Below are positions 39,765 to 49,725 of a DNA stretch of 64,000 nucleotides, in pieces (position 1 is the first letter of the stretch; every line of letters starts with the position of its first letter). Below the pieces are notes generated by a model. It was given only the letters and a program-made list of their open reading frames with translations. It was not told the DNA's origin and made no database searches. Position numbers and translations under genes: made by a program. The stretch covers positions 20,775 through 84,774 of IMG/VR virus record IMGVR_UViG_3300047552_002060; one strand, 5' to 3'. Source of the DNA: a virus.

Positions 39765-41177
39765 TTATGTCACCTCCAGCCAATTTAAACTACCATAAAA
39801 ATCTTCTGAAACACCTGAAAAACACTGAACAGCTAAAATCAATTCATCGCGAACACCATCAACATCAGCTGCCACGCCCAAAAAAGTCGTTAAAGGTGTT
39901 TGTATAGAGTCTATCCGGGCCGATGTATATCCTGATGCTATAAGATGCCCACCTGAAACAGTACCAGTTCGACTTATATCATATTCAGCAATGCTATCAT
40001 TAACGGCGGTCCAAGATGCTGCAGTTCCACCAGTTATAGTTGGGTTGAGTACTAATTCCCATCGAAAATTGGCACTTGTAGAAGCAAGAGCACTTAGAAA
40101 AGTGGGAAATAGGGTTGCTCGAGTGGAGACCGACTTAAGGCGTAATGAAATTAACGGCCGTTTAGTATTATTAGTAGCAAGAAGAGTTACACCTCTGTCC
40201 GCTGCTCGCGTTACACCGGTTGGTTGATAACCTCCTTCTGAAGCAATTGAACAACAAATTGCCAACATATCTGTAGCTAAACCAGAAGCAGTACCAACTA
40301 ATTCCCAGCGAACTGGCAACGCTGGCGTTCTCATATATGGTTCTGTTACAATATTAGCATGATCGAAAGCATGAACATAAGTCAATCTACCATTCAACAC
40401 GAAGCCTACAAGAACAATACCAACCCCCAACCATTGAAAGTCAATGACAAGAATGTTTGCTTTTGCAACATCTAAGGCAGATAAAGTATTTAGACTCCAA
40501 CTACTGCGCACTACAGTAGTTGTGACTACGAAGCCGCTAGTATTAGATCTTTTAATTAAATTAAAATTTGTGCCATCGTGTTCTAAAAAAATGCCGTTAT
40601 TATCATCATAAAATCCAACTCTTTTTTTTCGATTTGCAGAAGCTCCATTAAAATTATAAGTTATAAAAACACGTTGCCCCTTGCCAGGTTGGTAAGGAAG
40701 GTAACGTTTCGTTTGACGAATTGCTTGATCAGATGCTCCGGTAGAAACCGCCAACGTCATGCAAGATTTGTTAGAATTAAAGGTAACAGTGCCGCCGCTA
40801 ACTACTTTATTAGAAAATAATAAAGCCTGATCATCATAAAGTGTCTTACCATCAAAAATTGTATATGGTTCACTGACGCGCAAACGACCAAAAGCATCAG
40901 AAGCACTGCTTTCAATCGCAGAAATAGCTATATTAACTGGATTCAAAGTAGTTACAGGTGCACTTGCAACTCGAAGATCAACTGGTTGTGAGGTAGTACC
41001 GGTTGGATCAATACGAACAGGATGGGTGCCTGTTCCAAGAACGTTTGTACCATCAGTAATCTGACTCAATACAGAGCCATCGCTATTAATAACAAGTGGA
41101 TTCGTTTCTGCGCCACCTGTGTCAGAACCCACTATCTTTGTGATTCCTGCTGCCTGTATATCAGTCAAATCAGCCAT
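39765..41177 (-). CDS. large virion protein, 470 aa
   Basis: The N-terminal part has repeats of DGT...G.HPVRIDPTGT type, shared with the proteins at 41246 and 42509. The rest is a jelly-roll-like beta domain (DQALLFSNKVVSGGTVTF, KRVGFYDDNNGIFLEHDGTNF) seen in many tailed-phage and marine-virus fibre or baseplate proteins. No enzymatic residues evident. Confidence 0.65.
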   Translation of the reverse strand: MADLTDIQAAGITKIVGSDTGGAETNPLVINSDGSVLSQITDGTNVLGTGTHPVRIDPTGTTSQPVDLRVASAPVTTLNPVNIAISAIESSASDAFGRLRVSEPYTIFDGKTLYDDQALLFSNKVVSGGTVTFNSNKSCMTLAVSTGASDQAIRQTKRYLPYQPGKGQRVFITYNFNGASANRKKRVGFYDDNNGIFLEHDGTNFNLIKRSNTSGFVVTTTVVRSSWSLNTLSALDVAKANILVIDFQWLGVGIVLVGFVLNGRLTYVHAFDHANIVTEPYMRTPALPVRWELVGTASGLATDMLAICCSIASEGGYQPTGVTRAADRGVTLLATNNTKRPLISLRLKSVSTRATLFPTFLSALASTSANFRWELVLNPTITGGTAASWTAVNDSIAEYDISRTGTVSGGHLIASGYTSARIDSIQTPLTTFLGVAADVDGVRDELILAVQCFSGVSEDFYGSLNWLEVT

Positions 41178-41199
41178 TTTTATATATTACCATAAATAA

Positions 41200-41233
41200 A
41201 CGAGGAGTACACGTGTGAAAGTGTACTCCTCGT
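41200..41233. terminator. strong intrinsic terminator hairpin
   Basis: ACGAGGAGTACAC (41200-41212) pairs perfectly over 13 bp with GTGTACTCCTCGT (41221-41233) around an 8-nt loop. T-rich sequence flanks both sides, so it can work on either strand. It lies just downstream of the minus-strand gene at 41246. Confidence 0.75.
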
Positions 41234-41245
41234 TTTTATTCATCA

Positions 41246-42265
41246 TTAATTTTCGACGCCTTCAATGGTGCTATAAAGATCTTGAGCCTGATTGTCTTTA
41301 TTGGTTCGAATAACTAAAATTGACTCTGTGTCCGCTATTGCTTGAGGAGCAGCGAAGGTATATGCAACATTGGGATTAGCAGTGGAATTAAAGAGAACCG
41401 CTTTAGTAACTTCAGAACCGGTAGGTCCTATCTTAATCTCAATCTTCATCTTGCCAGAAGCTGACGCTACAACTTGCTGAAGCGTCAAGGTGGTGCCCGT
41501 AGTTGGAGTATAAGTGTGAGTACTTGATGCGTTCGCGGCAACCGCGGTTGCTTGATTGAAAGCGAGCACTTCAGAACCCGGAGTCGCATTTACAACTGAT
41601 ACAGGAAGAGGGTTACCAGCTGAGAACGCGGTGCCAGTTGCATCGAATAGATCAACCTTTACTTTACCCGAGGTGTCAACGCTGATTGCCTGAAGGTTCG
41701 TACCATCAGTACCACCAACCTGCATCGTGCCAAATGGAACTGCTGAGCCATCGACGCCGTTGGCAGACGTCTGAACATCCAAGCTCTGTTTTGAGTTAAC
41801 GAGAGTAGAAGTAAGCGACGTACCAGCGCCGTCGCGCATATTGGCATCGACATCACCAATATTATTATTGCCAGCGGGAAGTGCAGAAGTAACGACAACT
41901 GATGCTTCACCAGTTGCGCTAATTGCTAGAGTATCTGTTCCATCAGTAACCTTAGTAAACCAACCGTTGGCCGCCGTGCCAGGAGCACCTTGCTCAGCAG
42001 TAACTACATCGGCGTTCGTTAGGGCGCGAATTGAACGAGGATCGATCTGTGCGCCAGCAACGTTAATACCAACATCAAGAGCTTGCTGACCACCGTTTGC
42101 CTGCGATGTAAGCGCATTGCCAGCGCCATCGGCATTTTTTACTGTAACTCGCCCTGAAGCGTCAACCGCAAGCGCTTGAGCAGGCGTAGTTCCATCTACG
42201 ACTTTGACCGCAGCGTCGCCGTTATTCTCTGTTCTAATTGGAAGCGATGAATTGTAATCCGACAT
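41246..42265 (-). CDS. repeat-containing virion protein, 339 aa
   Basis: Several diverged repeats of the form V.DGT...ALAVD.SG.V.V and DGA G..LTS, interspersed with short linkers. The C-terminal 110 residues form a separate beta domain. Probably highly expressed: a strong terminator follows it and codons are regular. Related repeat units appear in its two operon neighbours. Confidence 0.65.
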   Translation of the reverse strand: MSDYNSSLPIRTENNGDAAVKVVDGTTPAQALAVDASGRVTVKNADGAGNALTSQANGGQQALDVGINVAGAQIDPRSIRALTNADVVTAEQGAPGTAANGWFTKVTDGTDTLAISATGEASVVVTSALPAGNNNIGDVDANMRDGAGTSLTSTLVNSKQSLDVQTSANGVDGSAVPFGTMQVGGTDGTNLQAISVDTSGKVKVDLFDATGTAFSAGNPLPVSVVNATPGSEVLAFNQATAVAANASSTHTYTPTTGTTLTLQQVVASASGKMKIEIKIGPTGSEVTKAVLFNSTANPNVAYTFAAPQAIADTESILVIRTNKDNQAQDLYSTIEGVEN

Positions 42266-42288
42266 GTTATAACTCCTCTAAATATAAT

Positions 42289-42477
42289 TTAGACTGATTT
42301 TTCAGCCTCAGTAATTTTGCCTTGTAACTCTGCTTCTTTATCTAATTGAATTTTTATATTATCTTTAATACGTTGGATTTCATCTAACCGCTCTTCAATC
42401 CGAAACTCTAGATCTGCACGCGCTGCAGCAACCTTAACCAACTCTAATTTAATTCTCTTCAATTCTAATCCAGTCAT
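42289..42477 (-). CDS. small coiled-coil protein, 62 aa
   Basis: Heptads run through nearly the whole chain (KRIKLELVKVAAARADLEFRI, then KEAELQGKI). AGGAGATAATT ribosome-binding site. Possibly an assembly factor for the surrounding virion proteins. Confidence 0.62.
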   Translation of the reverse strand: MTGLELKRIKLELVKVAAARADLEFRIEERLDEIQRIKDNIKIQLDKEAELQGKITEAEKSV

Positions 42478-42508
42478 AATTATCTCCTATATTACAATAC
42501 TAAATCAC

Positions 42509-43399
42509 TTAAACTGACATAAGTGTTGCTTCAAATGAACCTAAAAATGGCCTCGCATGTAAGACAGTTACGGTTATAATCTGGCCTGCACCGAGCTGCA
42601 ATCCATTTATAAAATCTTGAAAATCAAAAGTTTGATTGAATGATGTCCACCAAGATCGTTTGTTAAATATGGTAGTTCCGTCTACTTTTACGCGAAAATG
42701 GGCTACAGTGTCTCCGGATACTTCTATCTTAGATACACGCATACCATTCAGTGGAGAGATAACAGTCATCACGGTGGTTTCTACGCCAGAAGCAACACTA
42801 GTTATCTCATTATGAGTTATTGATAGGCCTGGAGTACTAGTAGCTCCGCTGATGCTGACGTTGAGTGAACCATCAGGATTGATGGCTAATGTATCTGTTC
42901 CATCGGTGATCTTGACTGGCCAACTATTGGCGACAGTATTAGGTATACCCTGATCTACCTCTCCAACAGAAATAGAACCTGAAAAAGTAGCACTAGTTGG
43001 AAGGGGGTTATCATCGTCATACTTAGCACCAAATTGGTCTACAAGTATGACTCGCTTAGCTACAGTGGGCTCTTCTTCATATACGGCGCGCTCAAAGTCG
43101 TCCCCAGTGATAGTGGGACGTTTCTGTTCATTGGCAAATATTGCTGCAGAAGCCGCAGTGGTATAAGCTGAAAGATTTGTAAAGGTGTTGATGCTGCCAG
43201 AGATAGGCCCAACAATCATTACAGTTGGACTTATAACTCTCTTGACTTCTAGTGCCAGATTAGTTTGACCAGAAGCTACTATTACTACTTGCTGTTTTAC
43301 TTTGAATAAAGAAGTATCTGCAATAGTAACAGAGCCATTCGCTCCACCATCTGCAGTAAATACTTGAGATGATACCGCCTCAAAACGCTTTTCTAGCAT
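42509..43399 (-). CDS. virion protein, 296 aa
   Basis: The N-terminal beta domain is followed by KITDGTDTLAINPDGSLNV, the same repeat type as in the next gene, and by a C-terminal beta domain (residues 190-296). Member of the tail/fibre operon. Confidence 0.62.
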   Translation of the reverse strand: MLEKRFEAVSSQVFTADGGANGSVTIADTSLFKVKQQVVIVASGQTNLALEVKRVISPTVMIVGPISGSINTFTNLSAYTTAASAAIFANEQKRPTITGDDFERAVYEEEPTVAKRVILVDQFGAKYDDDNPLPTSATFSGSISVGEVDQGIPNTVANSWPVKITDGTDTLAINPDGSLNVSISGATSTPGLSITHNEITSVASGVETTVMTVISPLNGMRVSKIEVSGDTVAHFRVKVDGTTIFNKRSWWTSFNQTFDFQDFINGLQLGAGQIITVTVLHARPFLGSFEATLMSV

Positions 43400-43450
43400 A
43401 TTTTCCCTTACTGCCCAAACGCTCGTGACCGTTCACGAGCTTTCTACAAA

Positions 43451-43972
43451 TTAATAACCAGGGCCTTCGTCACGACCGTTGCCATTAATCTTTATTCTAT
43501 CCCAATATTCCCTCTCCTCTTGCTCATTTTTAAATCTTTGATTGATAGGTTTCTGAGCTTCGGCAAGCCAATTATTGATTCCGTTGCCCCAATTGGATTC
43601 AGCCTTATTCATTTCTTCTTGTGTAGAGAAACCATTAGCTTGAGCATACATATTTTGTGCAGCCCTATGCATCTCTTCATTGGTCGGCTGACGAGGAGGT
43701 GGTCGGGTGCCTAAAATACCAGATTTTTGAAGTTGATTAGCAAGACGTTGGGCGTGCTGCTGCTCAGCGAGCTCTTTAGCTTTCACAAGAACTTGTTCAC
43801 GCGTGAGCTTTGCTGTTGGCTTTGCTGGTACCTTTAGACCAGCAGCAATCTCATTCATCATGCGCTCTACTGGAGAAAGAGACTTGTGATCTTCTTCTGC
43901 CAGAGCTTTCTTCAAAACCTTGAATCGATAGATTAGATCGCCCAACTCTTTTTCAATCTCTGCCTTATTCAT
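43451..43972 (-). CDS. helical structural or assembly protein, 173 aa
   Basis: Charged and helical with a Pro-rich spot (GTRPPPRQPTNEEM) and a Gly/Asn/Asp-rich tail. Overlaps the large acidic protein gene by 8 nt. No family recognised. Confidence 0.6.
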   Translation of the reverse strand: MNKAEIEKELGDLIYRFKVLKKALAEEDHKSLSPVERMMNEIAAGLKVPAKPTAKLTREQVLVKAKELAEQQHAQRLANQLQKSGILGTRPPPRQPTNEEMHRAAQNMYAQANGFSTQEEMNKAESNWGNGINNWLAEAQKPINQRFKNEQEEREYWDRIKINGNGRDEGPGY

Positions 43973-45194
43973 TATCGTCCTCGCTCTTCTTTAGTGACTT
44001 CTTTTCAGGTTTAGGTGGATTTTTGGCTTCCGCGAGTCTTTGTTCGTGTTTAATGCCGCCGATTTCAGACTTTTGCTTCATTTGCTCTTTAAGTTGTACT
44101 TCCATCATCTTGAGCTTAAGCTCATGCTCACGCTTCTTAAACTCAAGTTCCATCTTTACTTCTTCCTTGCGGAGTTGTAACTCTAATTTCTTCTTCTCCA
44201 CTTCAAGCATCTTCATCTGATGGTTGGCTTCTGCGTCACCTTCAGAACCATCGGAGCCTTCAGCTTCCTTCTTGGCCTTCTCGTATTCCAAATCAAGCAT
44301 GCGCTTCTTGTGCTCTTGCTCAATGGCCTGAGGATTGGCTTGCTGTGCTTGCTGATATTCAATATCAGACATTCTCTGCTTGTGGGCGGCATCTTGATCT
44401 ACAAGAGAGTGTTTCTTCTGAGCCTGTTCAAACTCAAGGTCAGACATGCGCTTCTTGTGTTCGCGCTCCATAGCCATCGACTGCTCGTGATGGGCTCGTT
44501 CCATTTCAGCCATCTTTGACGCATTATCTAAATCTAGATTAGACATCGCTGAGGTAGCCTGAGCCTTTGCCTGCTTAGTAGCATCGACCTCCGGAGCATG
44601 ATGACCGTGTACAATATAGGCTATCTCTTGATCAGAATAGCCCTCTTCCTCGAGAGCATCGATCAATTCTTGCGGATCAGCTTTACCAGCTTCGACTTGT
44701 TCCTGCAGTTGCTCATCTTCAGGAGACAATTGAGGTTCGCCTCCTGAAGGATCTTGCTCGGGCTCACCAGGTTGTTCCGGTTGCGCTTCTTGACCATCTG
44801 ACACTGCTTCGGGTGGACCTTGATCACCTTCAGCCTCAGGGGGAAGTTCTTGTGGTTGCTGTTCTGATTCTTCTCCACCTTCAGGTTGTAGTTCTTGCTG
44901 TAGAGCAGCGGCAACATCGCCTCCCTCTTGAGGTTGCTGTGGCTGCTCTTGACCTTCTTGACTACCTGACACTGCTTCAGGTTGGGCTTGGGATTCTTCG
45001 TCTCCACTCATCTCATCTTCAAGACTCATAAAGGCCTTTTCGTGGTTTAAGGCCTTCTTTAGAGTTGCCCAACGGTTAGGCAAACCCGTTTTCTTTTTCT
45101 TTTTGGGAACTTTATTCAATACTTCTTTTCCAGGAACAATTTCCTGTTTTCCATCAGGAGAAACCTCAATTATCTTTTCATTAAACTGCGACAT
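43965..45194 (-). CDS. acidic, low-complexity and coiled-coil protein, 409 aa
   Basis: After a basic start (VPKKKKKTG), residues 60-185 are almost wholly Gln/Glu/Pro/Gly and probably disordered. Residues 190-390 are a long charged helix with at least three copies of EHKKRM.DLE(Y/F)E. The layout recalls tail- or head-assembly scaffolds; packaging inside the capsid is possible. No enzyme motif. Confidence 0.65.
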   Translation of the reverse strand: MSQFNEKIIEVSPDGKQEIVPGKEVLNKVPKKKKKTGLPNRWATLKKALNHEKAFMSLEDEMSGDEESQAQPEAVSGSQEGQEQPQQPQEGGDVAAALQQELQPEGGEESEQQPQELPPEAEGDQGPPEAVSDGQEAQPEQPGEPEQDPSGGEPQLSPEDEQLQEQVEAGKADPQELIDALEEEGYSDQEIAYIVHGHHAPEVDATKQAKAQATSAMSNLDLDNASKMAEMERAHHEQSMAMEREHKKRMSDLEFEQAQKKHSLVDQDAAHKQRMSDIEYQQAQQANPQAIEQEHKKRMLDLEYEKAKKEAEGSDGSEGDAEANHQMKMLEVEKKKLELQLRKEEVKMELEFKKREHELKLKMMEVQLKEQMKQKSEIGGIKHEQRLAEAKNPPKPEKKSLKKSEDDNE

Positions 45195-45414
45195 AGTTAT
45201 CTCCTTTAATTAAATTATCCATCCACCATAATGGTTGTAAGTTTGTATAGTGACAAGCTTCTTTAAATTGAAAAGGATCACTTAAATCGAAAGAAGCCAA
45301 TGGTCTAATATGATCTATATGCCAACCTCTATTACAACATTTCTTAGAACAATAAAGTTGATCTTTTCTGGTAGCAAGATACTCTTCTTTACATGTTAAA
45401 CAAGTTTTTTTCAT
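45181..45414 (-). CDS. HNH endonuclease remnant with zinc ribbon, 77 aa
   Basis: I use the ATG at 45414. The N-terminal CLTCKEEYLATRKDQLYCSKKC zinc ribbon runs directly into WHIDHIRPLASFDL and CHYTNLQPLWWMDNLIKGD, the same HNH type as the gene at 1832. Complete relatives have a linker of about 60-100 residues between these parts, so this copy probably has an internal deletion and may be inactive. Confidence 0.7.
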   Translation of the reverse strand: MKKTCLTCKEEYLATRKDQLYCSKKCCNRGWHIDHIRPLASFDLSDPFQFKEACHYTNLQPLWWMDNLIKGDNYVAV

Positions 45415-45424
45415 AATATCTATT

Positions 45425-46252
45425 TTACAAATAATCAATCATGAACCGTTTTTGATAGTGACCTTTAGCTGCTTCTTTTTGCTGAGTAACTATCTTCTCT
45501 AGTTCGCCTAATCGTTGCTGGAAGAAACCTGGACCAAGTGTACCAACTGATTGACTTGTTCCATCAATACTTATACCAACTGAGGAATAGGGAAAGAGAA
45601 TAGGGCCGAGAGTACTTAGGAACTTATAAGCAGCTAAGTTTTCTATAAGACCCGCTAGTAAGGCAGGAATTTGACCTTCTGGGAAGCCAGCCGTATATTC
45701 AACTAATACAGCGCCTGGCCAATGAGTTAGTGCTTGACTGTTGAATGCGTGGTACCCCAATCCACTGTACACGCTGGCGATAAAACCTGAAATACCCACG
45801 CCATTAGCAGGTACAAGTTGGACAGTGCCGTCTTGTGGCTGAACGTGAATAAACTCTAGTGGCATATCAACAAGTGGAATGCTGCCCTGAACGCCGTTAT
45901 TAAATGTCAGTTGAAATTTGTTAACATTTAGGATAGGCGCGTGGTGTAGACGCAAGAATCCGAAGCTCCAGAACTGCATCTCTCGGTCGTAATCGTGACG
46001 CTCTTGAAATTGGGTCGGAGTAATATACAGATCAAGTTCATGCTCGATCTCAGAGATACTCTCCTTGATATAGTCTTCTAACGTCTCATCAGAGACAGTC
46101 TCTCCAGTGAGACGGCTTTGCAATGGAATACCAAATAATGTACGCCGCTTCATATCAGCAGCTGTTGGAATGTGAGAATAGCGATTGGCACCATTTTGGT
46201 CAATGGCCCAAGATGGAAACGGTTGAACTTGGTTAGTACGACTGATAGTCAT
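45425..46252 (-). CDS. head-tail connector-like protein, 275 aa
   Basis: DETLEDYIKESISEIEHEL (helix pair) followed by a beta part and a C-terminal helical stretch (LLAGLIENLAAYKFL) fits the gp6/gp15-type head-completion adaptor fold. It lies in a minus-strand structural operon. The portal gene itself is not seen in the window. Confidence 0.6.
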   Translation of the reverse strand: MTISRTNQVQPFPSWAIDQNGANRYSHIPTAADMKRRTLFGIPLQSRLTGETVSDETLEDYIKESISEIEHELDLYITPTQFQERHDYDREMQFWSFGFLRLHHAPILNVNKFQLTFNNGVQGSIPLVDMPLEFIHVQPQDGTVQLVPANGVGISGFIASVYSGLGYHAFNSQALTHWPGAVLVEYTAGFPEGQIPALLAGLIENLAAYKFLSTLGPILFPYSSVGISIDGTSQSVGTLGPGFFQQRLGELEKIVTQQKEAAKGHYQKRFMIDYL

Positions 46253-47923
46253 TTATTCTTCTCCACTTTCATTTTCAGAAATATATCGAATATTACGTTT
46301 GAGAGCTGGTTGTGCGGGCTTCGGTGGCATAGCTGCTCCCTGCTTGCGAACAATTGGCGCTCTTGCTGCTACTACTCGCTTCAGTCTGTCTTGAAGATCA
46401 GGTGTATGGGATGCAGCTATCTGCTCTAGCGATTTCTTAGGAGAAGAGGCAACCGGAGCGGGCAATGATGGTTTCTTAACACCAGACATCTTCTCTTGAG
46501 CGATCTGACTGGGCGGTGTGAGACTTCCCTGAATAGATTGAATCTCCTCTGGAGAATATGTCTTGACCGGACTTGCTTTTTCAGCTGACATCTTAGTATT
46601 GAAGCTTTTGGCCTTAGCTCGTAATTCACTTGGAATCTCGTCTTGGGCCTTCAATGCTGCTTGCATTAAGCCGTGCATCTTACGGTTCAAGTGCGTTGTA
46701 AATTTAGCTCCACTTGGATGATCGTGGTTATAGTCATTAACAGCCTGAAACAGTGCGTGCACACCTGCCTCGTGTAATAGACCGTGATCAATTTCTCCAC
46801 CGTTCGCTTTTTCAGTAAGACCAAGCTTAGAAAGAACGTGACGAGCGGCCTTACCTATTTGTGGATGGTATTTCGCCACAAATCGATCAACTAGTTTTTT
46901 CTTCGCGGGATCTTTGAGGGCCGAATGATCGCCGAGAACGGTATTGACATCAGCACGAACCTCTGGATCTAAAGTGTCTAAATCTGAGACATTCGAAAAC
47001 TTTTTAGCCTTCTTGTCATAGTTTTGCATGTACTGCTGAATAAATTCCTGATTGCCAGAAGCGAATGCTGAACCTTTATCTTGCTGAATGCCAGAAGGTC
47101 CACTATCTTCATCATCTCTAGAACCGCCGACATGCTGAATACCTTCTTCTATTGACATTGCTCCAGGTTGTACACCACCGCCAGCAATATGACGAATCTT
47201 TTCGTCTTTCGCTTGACTATATCTCTCCATGGTGTCTGCCCTTTTCTTATGTGCCTCATGATGAGTCAATAAAGCATTAGCTAGATGGTCTGGATTCTGC
47301 TTGTGCCAGTCTTCATGAAATTTCTGTTCCATTTCCATCTGGGTGATTGGATCAGCATTTTGAAACTCAGGAGATTCGGCAAGGGCGCGTTGAGCTTTTT
47401 GTTTATCAGCATAAGAAGTATTGCGAGCCTCTATCAGGCGACCTTGGTGGTGCTTATGCGGGTTTATATGAGCTTGAGCCTCTAGCTTAGACTTATCACG
47501 AGCTCGCTGTTCCCATGGACGAGTGTACTCACGCATGGCAGCAAGTTCTTCTCTAGTGGGTTGCAGATCGCTTGGGATCTCTGACTCAACAGGGGATTTA
47601 CTTTGAGCTGGTTTCACACCCGGTTTCACAATTGTGGGTTTGACAGCTATTTTTTGAGGTTGCTCAACAGGCCTCTCAATCTCTTCTTCTTCAGGTTCTG
47701 CTTGATTTGGTTCAGATTCTTGAGCGGGATCCTCATTACCACCGTCATTCTCTTTGAGCCACTTAGATGCTTCATCGTCTCCTTCTTCACCGAAATCTGA
47801 ATCAGAGTCCAATCCTTCTGCGTCTTGATCTTCATCTATATCAGAATAGTCAGGAGTCTCGTCGGATAGACGTCGACGTGCCTTTAGCAAAAACTCTTTA
47901 ATAGTGTCTAGCGTAGTTGACAT
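46253..47923 (-). CDS. long low-complexity virion-type protein with sigma-like segment, 556 aa
   Basis: Residues 1-110 are acidic and disordered; the middle is charged and helical. Residues about 343-425 (LVDRFVAKYHPQIGKAARHV, then GLLHEAGVHALFQAVNDY, AKFTTHLNRKMHGLMQAAL) fit the helices of sigma-70 region 2. The C-terminus is Pro/Lys-rich. It lies between the connector and another long protein, so it may be packaged in or attached to the head. The sigma link is pattern-based. Confidence 0.65.
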   Translation of the reverse strand: MSTTLDTIKEFLLKARRRLSDETPDYSDIDEDQDAEGLDSDSDFGEEGDDEASKWLKENDGGNEDPAQESEPNQAEPEEEEIERPVEQPQKIAVKPTIVKPGVKPAQSKSPVESEIPSDLQPTREELAAMREYTRPWEQRARDKSKLEAQAHINPHKHHQGRLIEARNTSYADKQKAQRALAESPEFQNADPITQMEMEQKFHEDWHKQNPDHLANALLTHHEAHKKRADTMERYSQAKDEKIRHIAGGGVQPGAMSIEEGIQHVGGSRDDEDSGPSGIQQDKGSAFASGNQEFIQQYMQNYDKKAKKFSNVSDLDTLDPEVRADVNTVLGDHSALKDPAKKKLVDRFVAKYHPQIGKAARHVLSKLGLTEKANGGEIDHGLLHEAGVHALFQAVNDYNHDHPSGAKFTTHLNRKMHGLMQAALKAQDEIPSELRAKAKSFNTKMSAEKASPVKTYSPEEIQSIQGSLTPPSQIAQEKMSGVKKPSLPAPVASSPKKSLEQIAASHTPDLQDRLKRVVAARAPIVRKQGAAMPPKPAQPALKRNIRYISENESGEE

Positions 47924-47925
47924 AT

Positions 47926-49371
47926 TTACTTACCACCCTTTGACTCAACGTATTGCTTAAATGATGGCATCATGAGCATCTCTTCTTGCTGCTCTTTTGG
48001 TAACTGTTTCCACACTTGATAAGTTGGTTCCCAGCGATGTGGTGCTGCTGCTGTCTCCGGTTGTACTGAAGTCTGGACTGCTACCGGAGACGCTTGTGAT
48101 TTAGAGGGCGTTGCTGTACCTGGCGCAGCAGTCGAACCCGGAGCAAGTCGCCGCAGAAGCGGGGGCAAAGCAGCAACATTAAGGGCACTGCCGGATTTAG
48201 TTTTCTGAGCTTCTGATTTAGTACCAGACTCAGCAAAACGGCGCAAAAGCGGAGGCAGTTTATCAGCATTGACTGGTTCATTTGATCCTTGAGCTGATGC
48301 CTGTGATCGTGCCGTTACCGGTGGTTGGTATTTAGGCTTTTGGGGAAAATCATGGACATGAGAAGGATGCTCTTGAAGCGGAACACCTTCATAAAAATGA
48401 GATCCTTTAGATTGGCCTCTCTGCTTATAAGCTTCCTTATCAGCAGTAAATATGTCTCGGTGTCTATTTAGCCACTTTTTATGCTGATCGCTTCCGCGCC
48501 AATTCTTTATAGCATCAGCATGCGCCTGCTGTGCTTCTGGCGTAAAATGCTCTTGTTGTATGTCGGCGACTGAACGAATAGGATGAGAATCAAATTCATG
48601 TGGGGTATATTCCTTCTTATCGGGAATATCATCAATGTGGAGATATGCTTTCTTCGCATCAATGTTCGCAGGTGATCCGACTTGTATCTCTTCCCATGGA
48701 TATCCACTTGAATGCGGCATAGTACTAACTGCATCGTGACCAGGATGCGGCGGCATTTCTAGATAATGATAGTCAGAGATAGTTGTAACAGGCTTTCTCT
48801 TCTCTCCAGGAGCTGGAGCAGCTAAAGCAGGGTCGCGATCAGTACGCTTGCGATCTTTTGTTGGACGAGCAGCGAGTAATTTGGCATCCCGTAGAAATCT
48901 CTTTGGATTGTTTTCGGAACGATGTAGCGTGGTGTAGTTCGTCTCCCACGGGGCGAGTGGCGGATAATCAATGCTTAATTTGCCACCAGAGTGATGCGCC
49001 GCCCTAGCCGTAAGGTGCATCAATGGAATGACGTGCTCAAGATGCTTATCAGCCACTTGCCGCATTTTTGTTTTTTCTGGACCTTCCGATGCAGCATGGT
49101 GTGCTTTTAAAGCGGCCTTATAATGCGATAAATGATGACCCAACGCGTCACGAAGCTGATTGGTATCTGTTGTATCTAGAGCAGCACCGAAATCGGTAAC
49201 TGCGCTATTAGCATTTAACCCAGTCCTATCAGTGGGTTTGGCCATCTTCTCTAGAGCATCTACGACAGAAGTAATGAGAATATCTTCACCAAGCTTATCT
49301 ATCAGAGAATAAAGCTCACTATTTCCTTCAGCTTTCCGAAGCAAAATAGACTTAAATGAATCTAGTTCCAT
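47926..49371 (-). CDS. long low-complexity structural-type protein, 481 aa
   Basis: His- and Pro-rich, with two copies of (A/K)LPPLLRR.A near the C-terminus and a helical first 130 residues. No enzymatic motif. Ends 3 nt from the next gene's start, in the same operon. Probably a head or neck protein; no family recognised. Confidence 0.6.
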   Translation of the reverse strand: MELDSFKSILLRKAEGNSELYSLIDKLGEDILITSVVDALEKMAKPTDRTGLNANSAVTDFGAALDTTDTNQLRDALGHHLSHYKAALKAHHAASEGPEKTKMRQVADKHLEHVIPLMHLTARAAHHSGGKLSIDYPPLAPWETNYTTLHRSENNPKRFLRDAKLLAARPTKDRKRTDRDPALAAPAPGEKRKPVTTISDYHYLEMPPHPGHDAVSTMPHSSGYPWEEIQVGSPANIDAKKAYLHIDDIPDKKEYTPHEFDSHPIRSVADIQQEHFTPEAQQAHADAIKNWRGSDQHKKWLNRHRDIFTADKEAYKQRGQSKGSHFYEGVPLQEHPSHVHDFPQKPKYQPPVTARSQASAQGSNEPVNADKLPPLLRRFAESGTKSEAQKTKSGSALNVAALPPLLRRLAPGSTAAPGTATPSKSQASPVAVQTSVQPETAAAPHRWEPTYQVWKQLPKEQQEEMLMMPSFKQYVESKGGK

Positions 49372-49381
49372 GAGTGGCCTC

Positions 49382-49696
49382 TTAGACTAGACTCTGTCGC
49401 TTAAGTTCGCGAGCAACCTGGACAAATGCGGCAACAGCGCCGATTGTCACAGTAATTGTACTCTTGGTATCATCAGGATTGCCGTCACCAGCATTAAAGA
49501 CAATAATCTCGCCAGCAGACATTGTCGCGGCAAGAACACCATCAATTGTGACAGTGGTAGCACCAGTAGCTCGTACTCGAAAGGTCGAGCACTTTAAGAC
49601 TTCTAGAGTACCGGTATTATTTGTAATCTTCTCTTCCCATGTAAGACCCGATTCTGAATGGCGAAGAGTTTCGGAAACAAGATTGCTGGTTTTCAT
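49382..49696 (-). CDS. small beta-rich virion protein, 104 aa
   Basis: I prefer the ATG at 49696, preceded by AGGAGC with a 5-nt spacer, to an upstream start at 49720. Beta-rich (STFRVRATGATTVTIDGVLAAT), typical of small head-decoration or fibre-attachment proteins. A TTTCCGAAA box lies about 55 nt upstream. Confidence 0.6.
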   Translation of the reverse strand: MKTSNLVSETLRHSESGLTWEEKITNNTGTLEVLKCSTFRVRATGATTVTIDGVLAATMSAGEIIVFNAGDGNPDDTKSTITVTIGAVAAFVQVARELKRQSLV

Positions 49697-49725
49697 GTAT
49701 AGCTCCTGATGGACGTACAAGAGCT

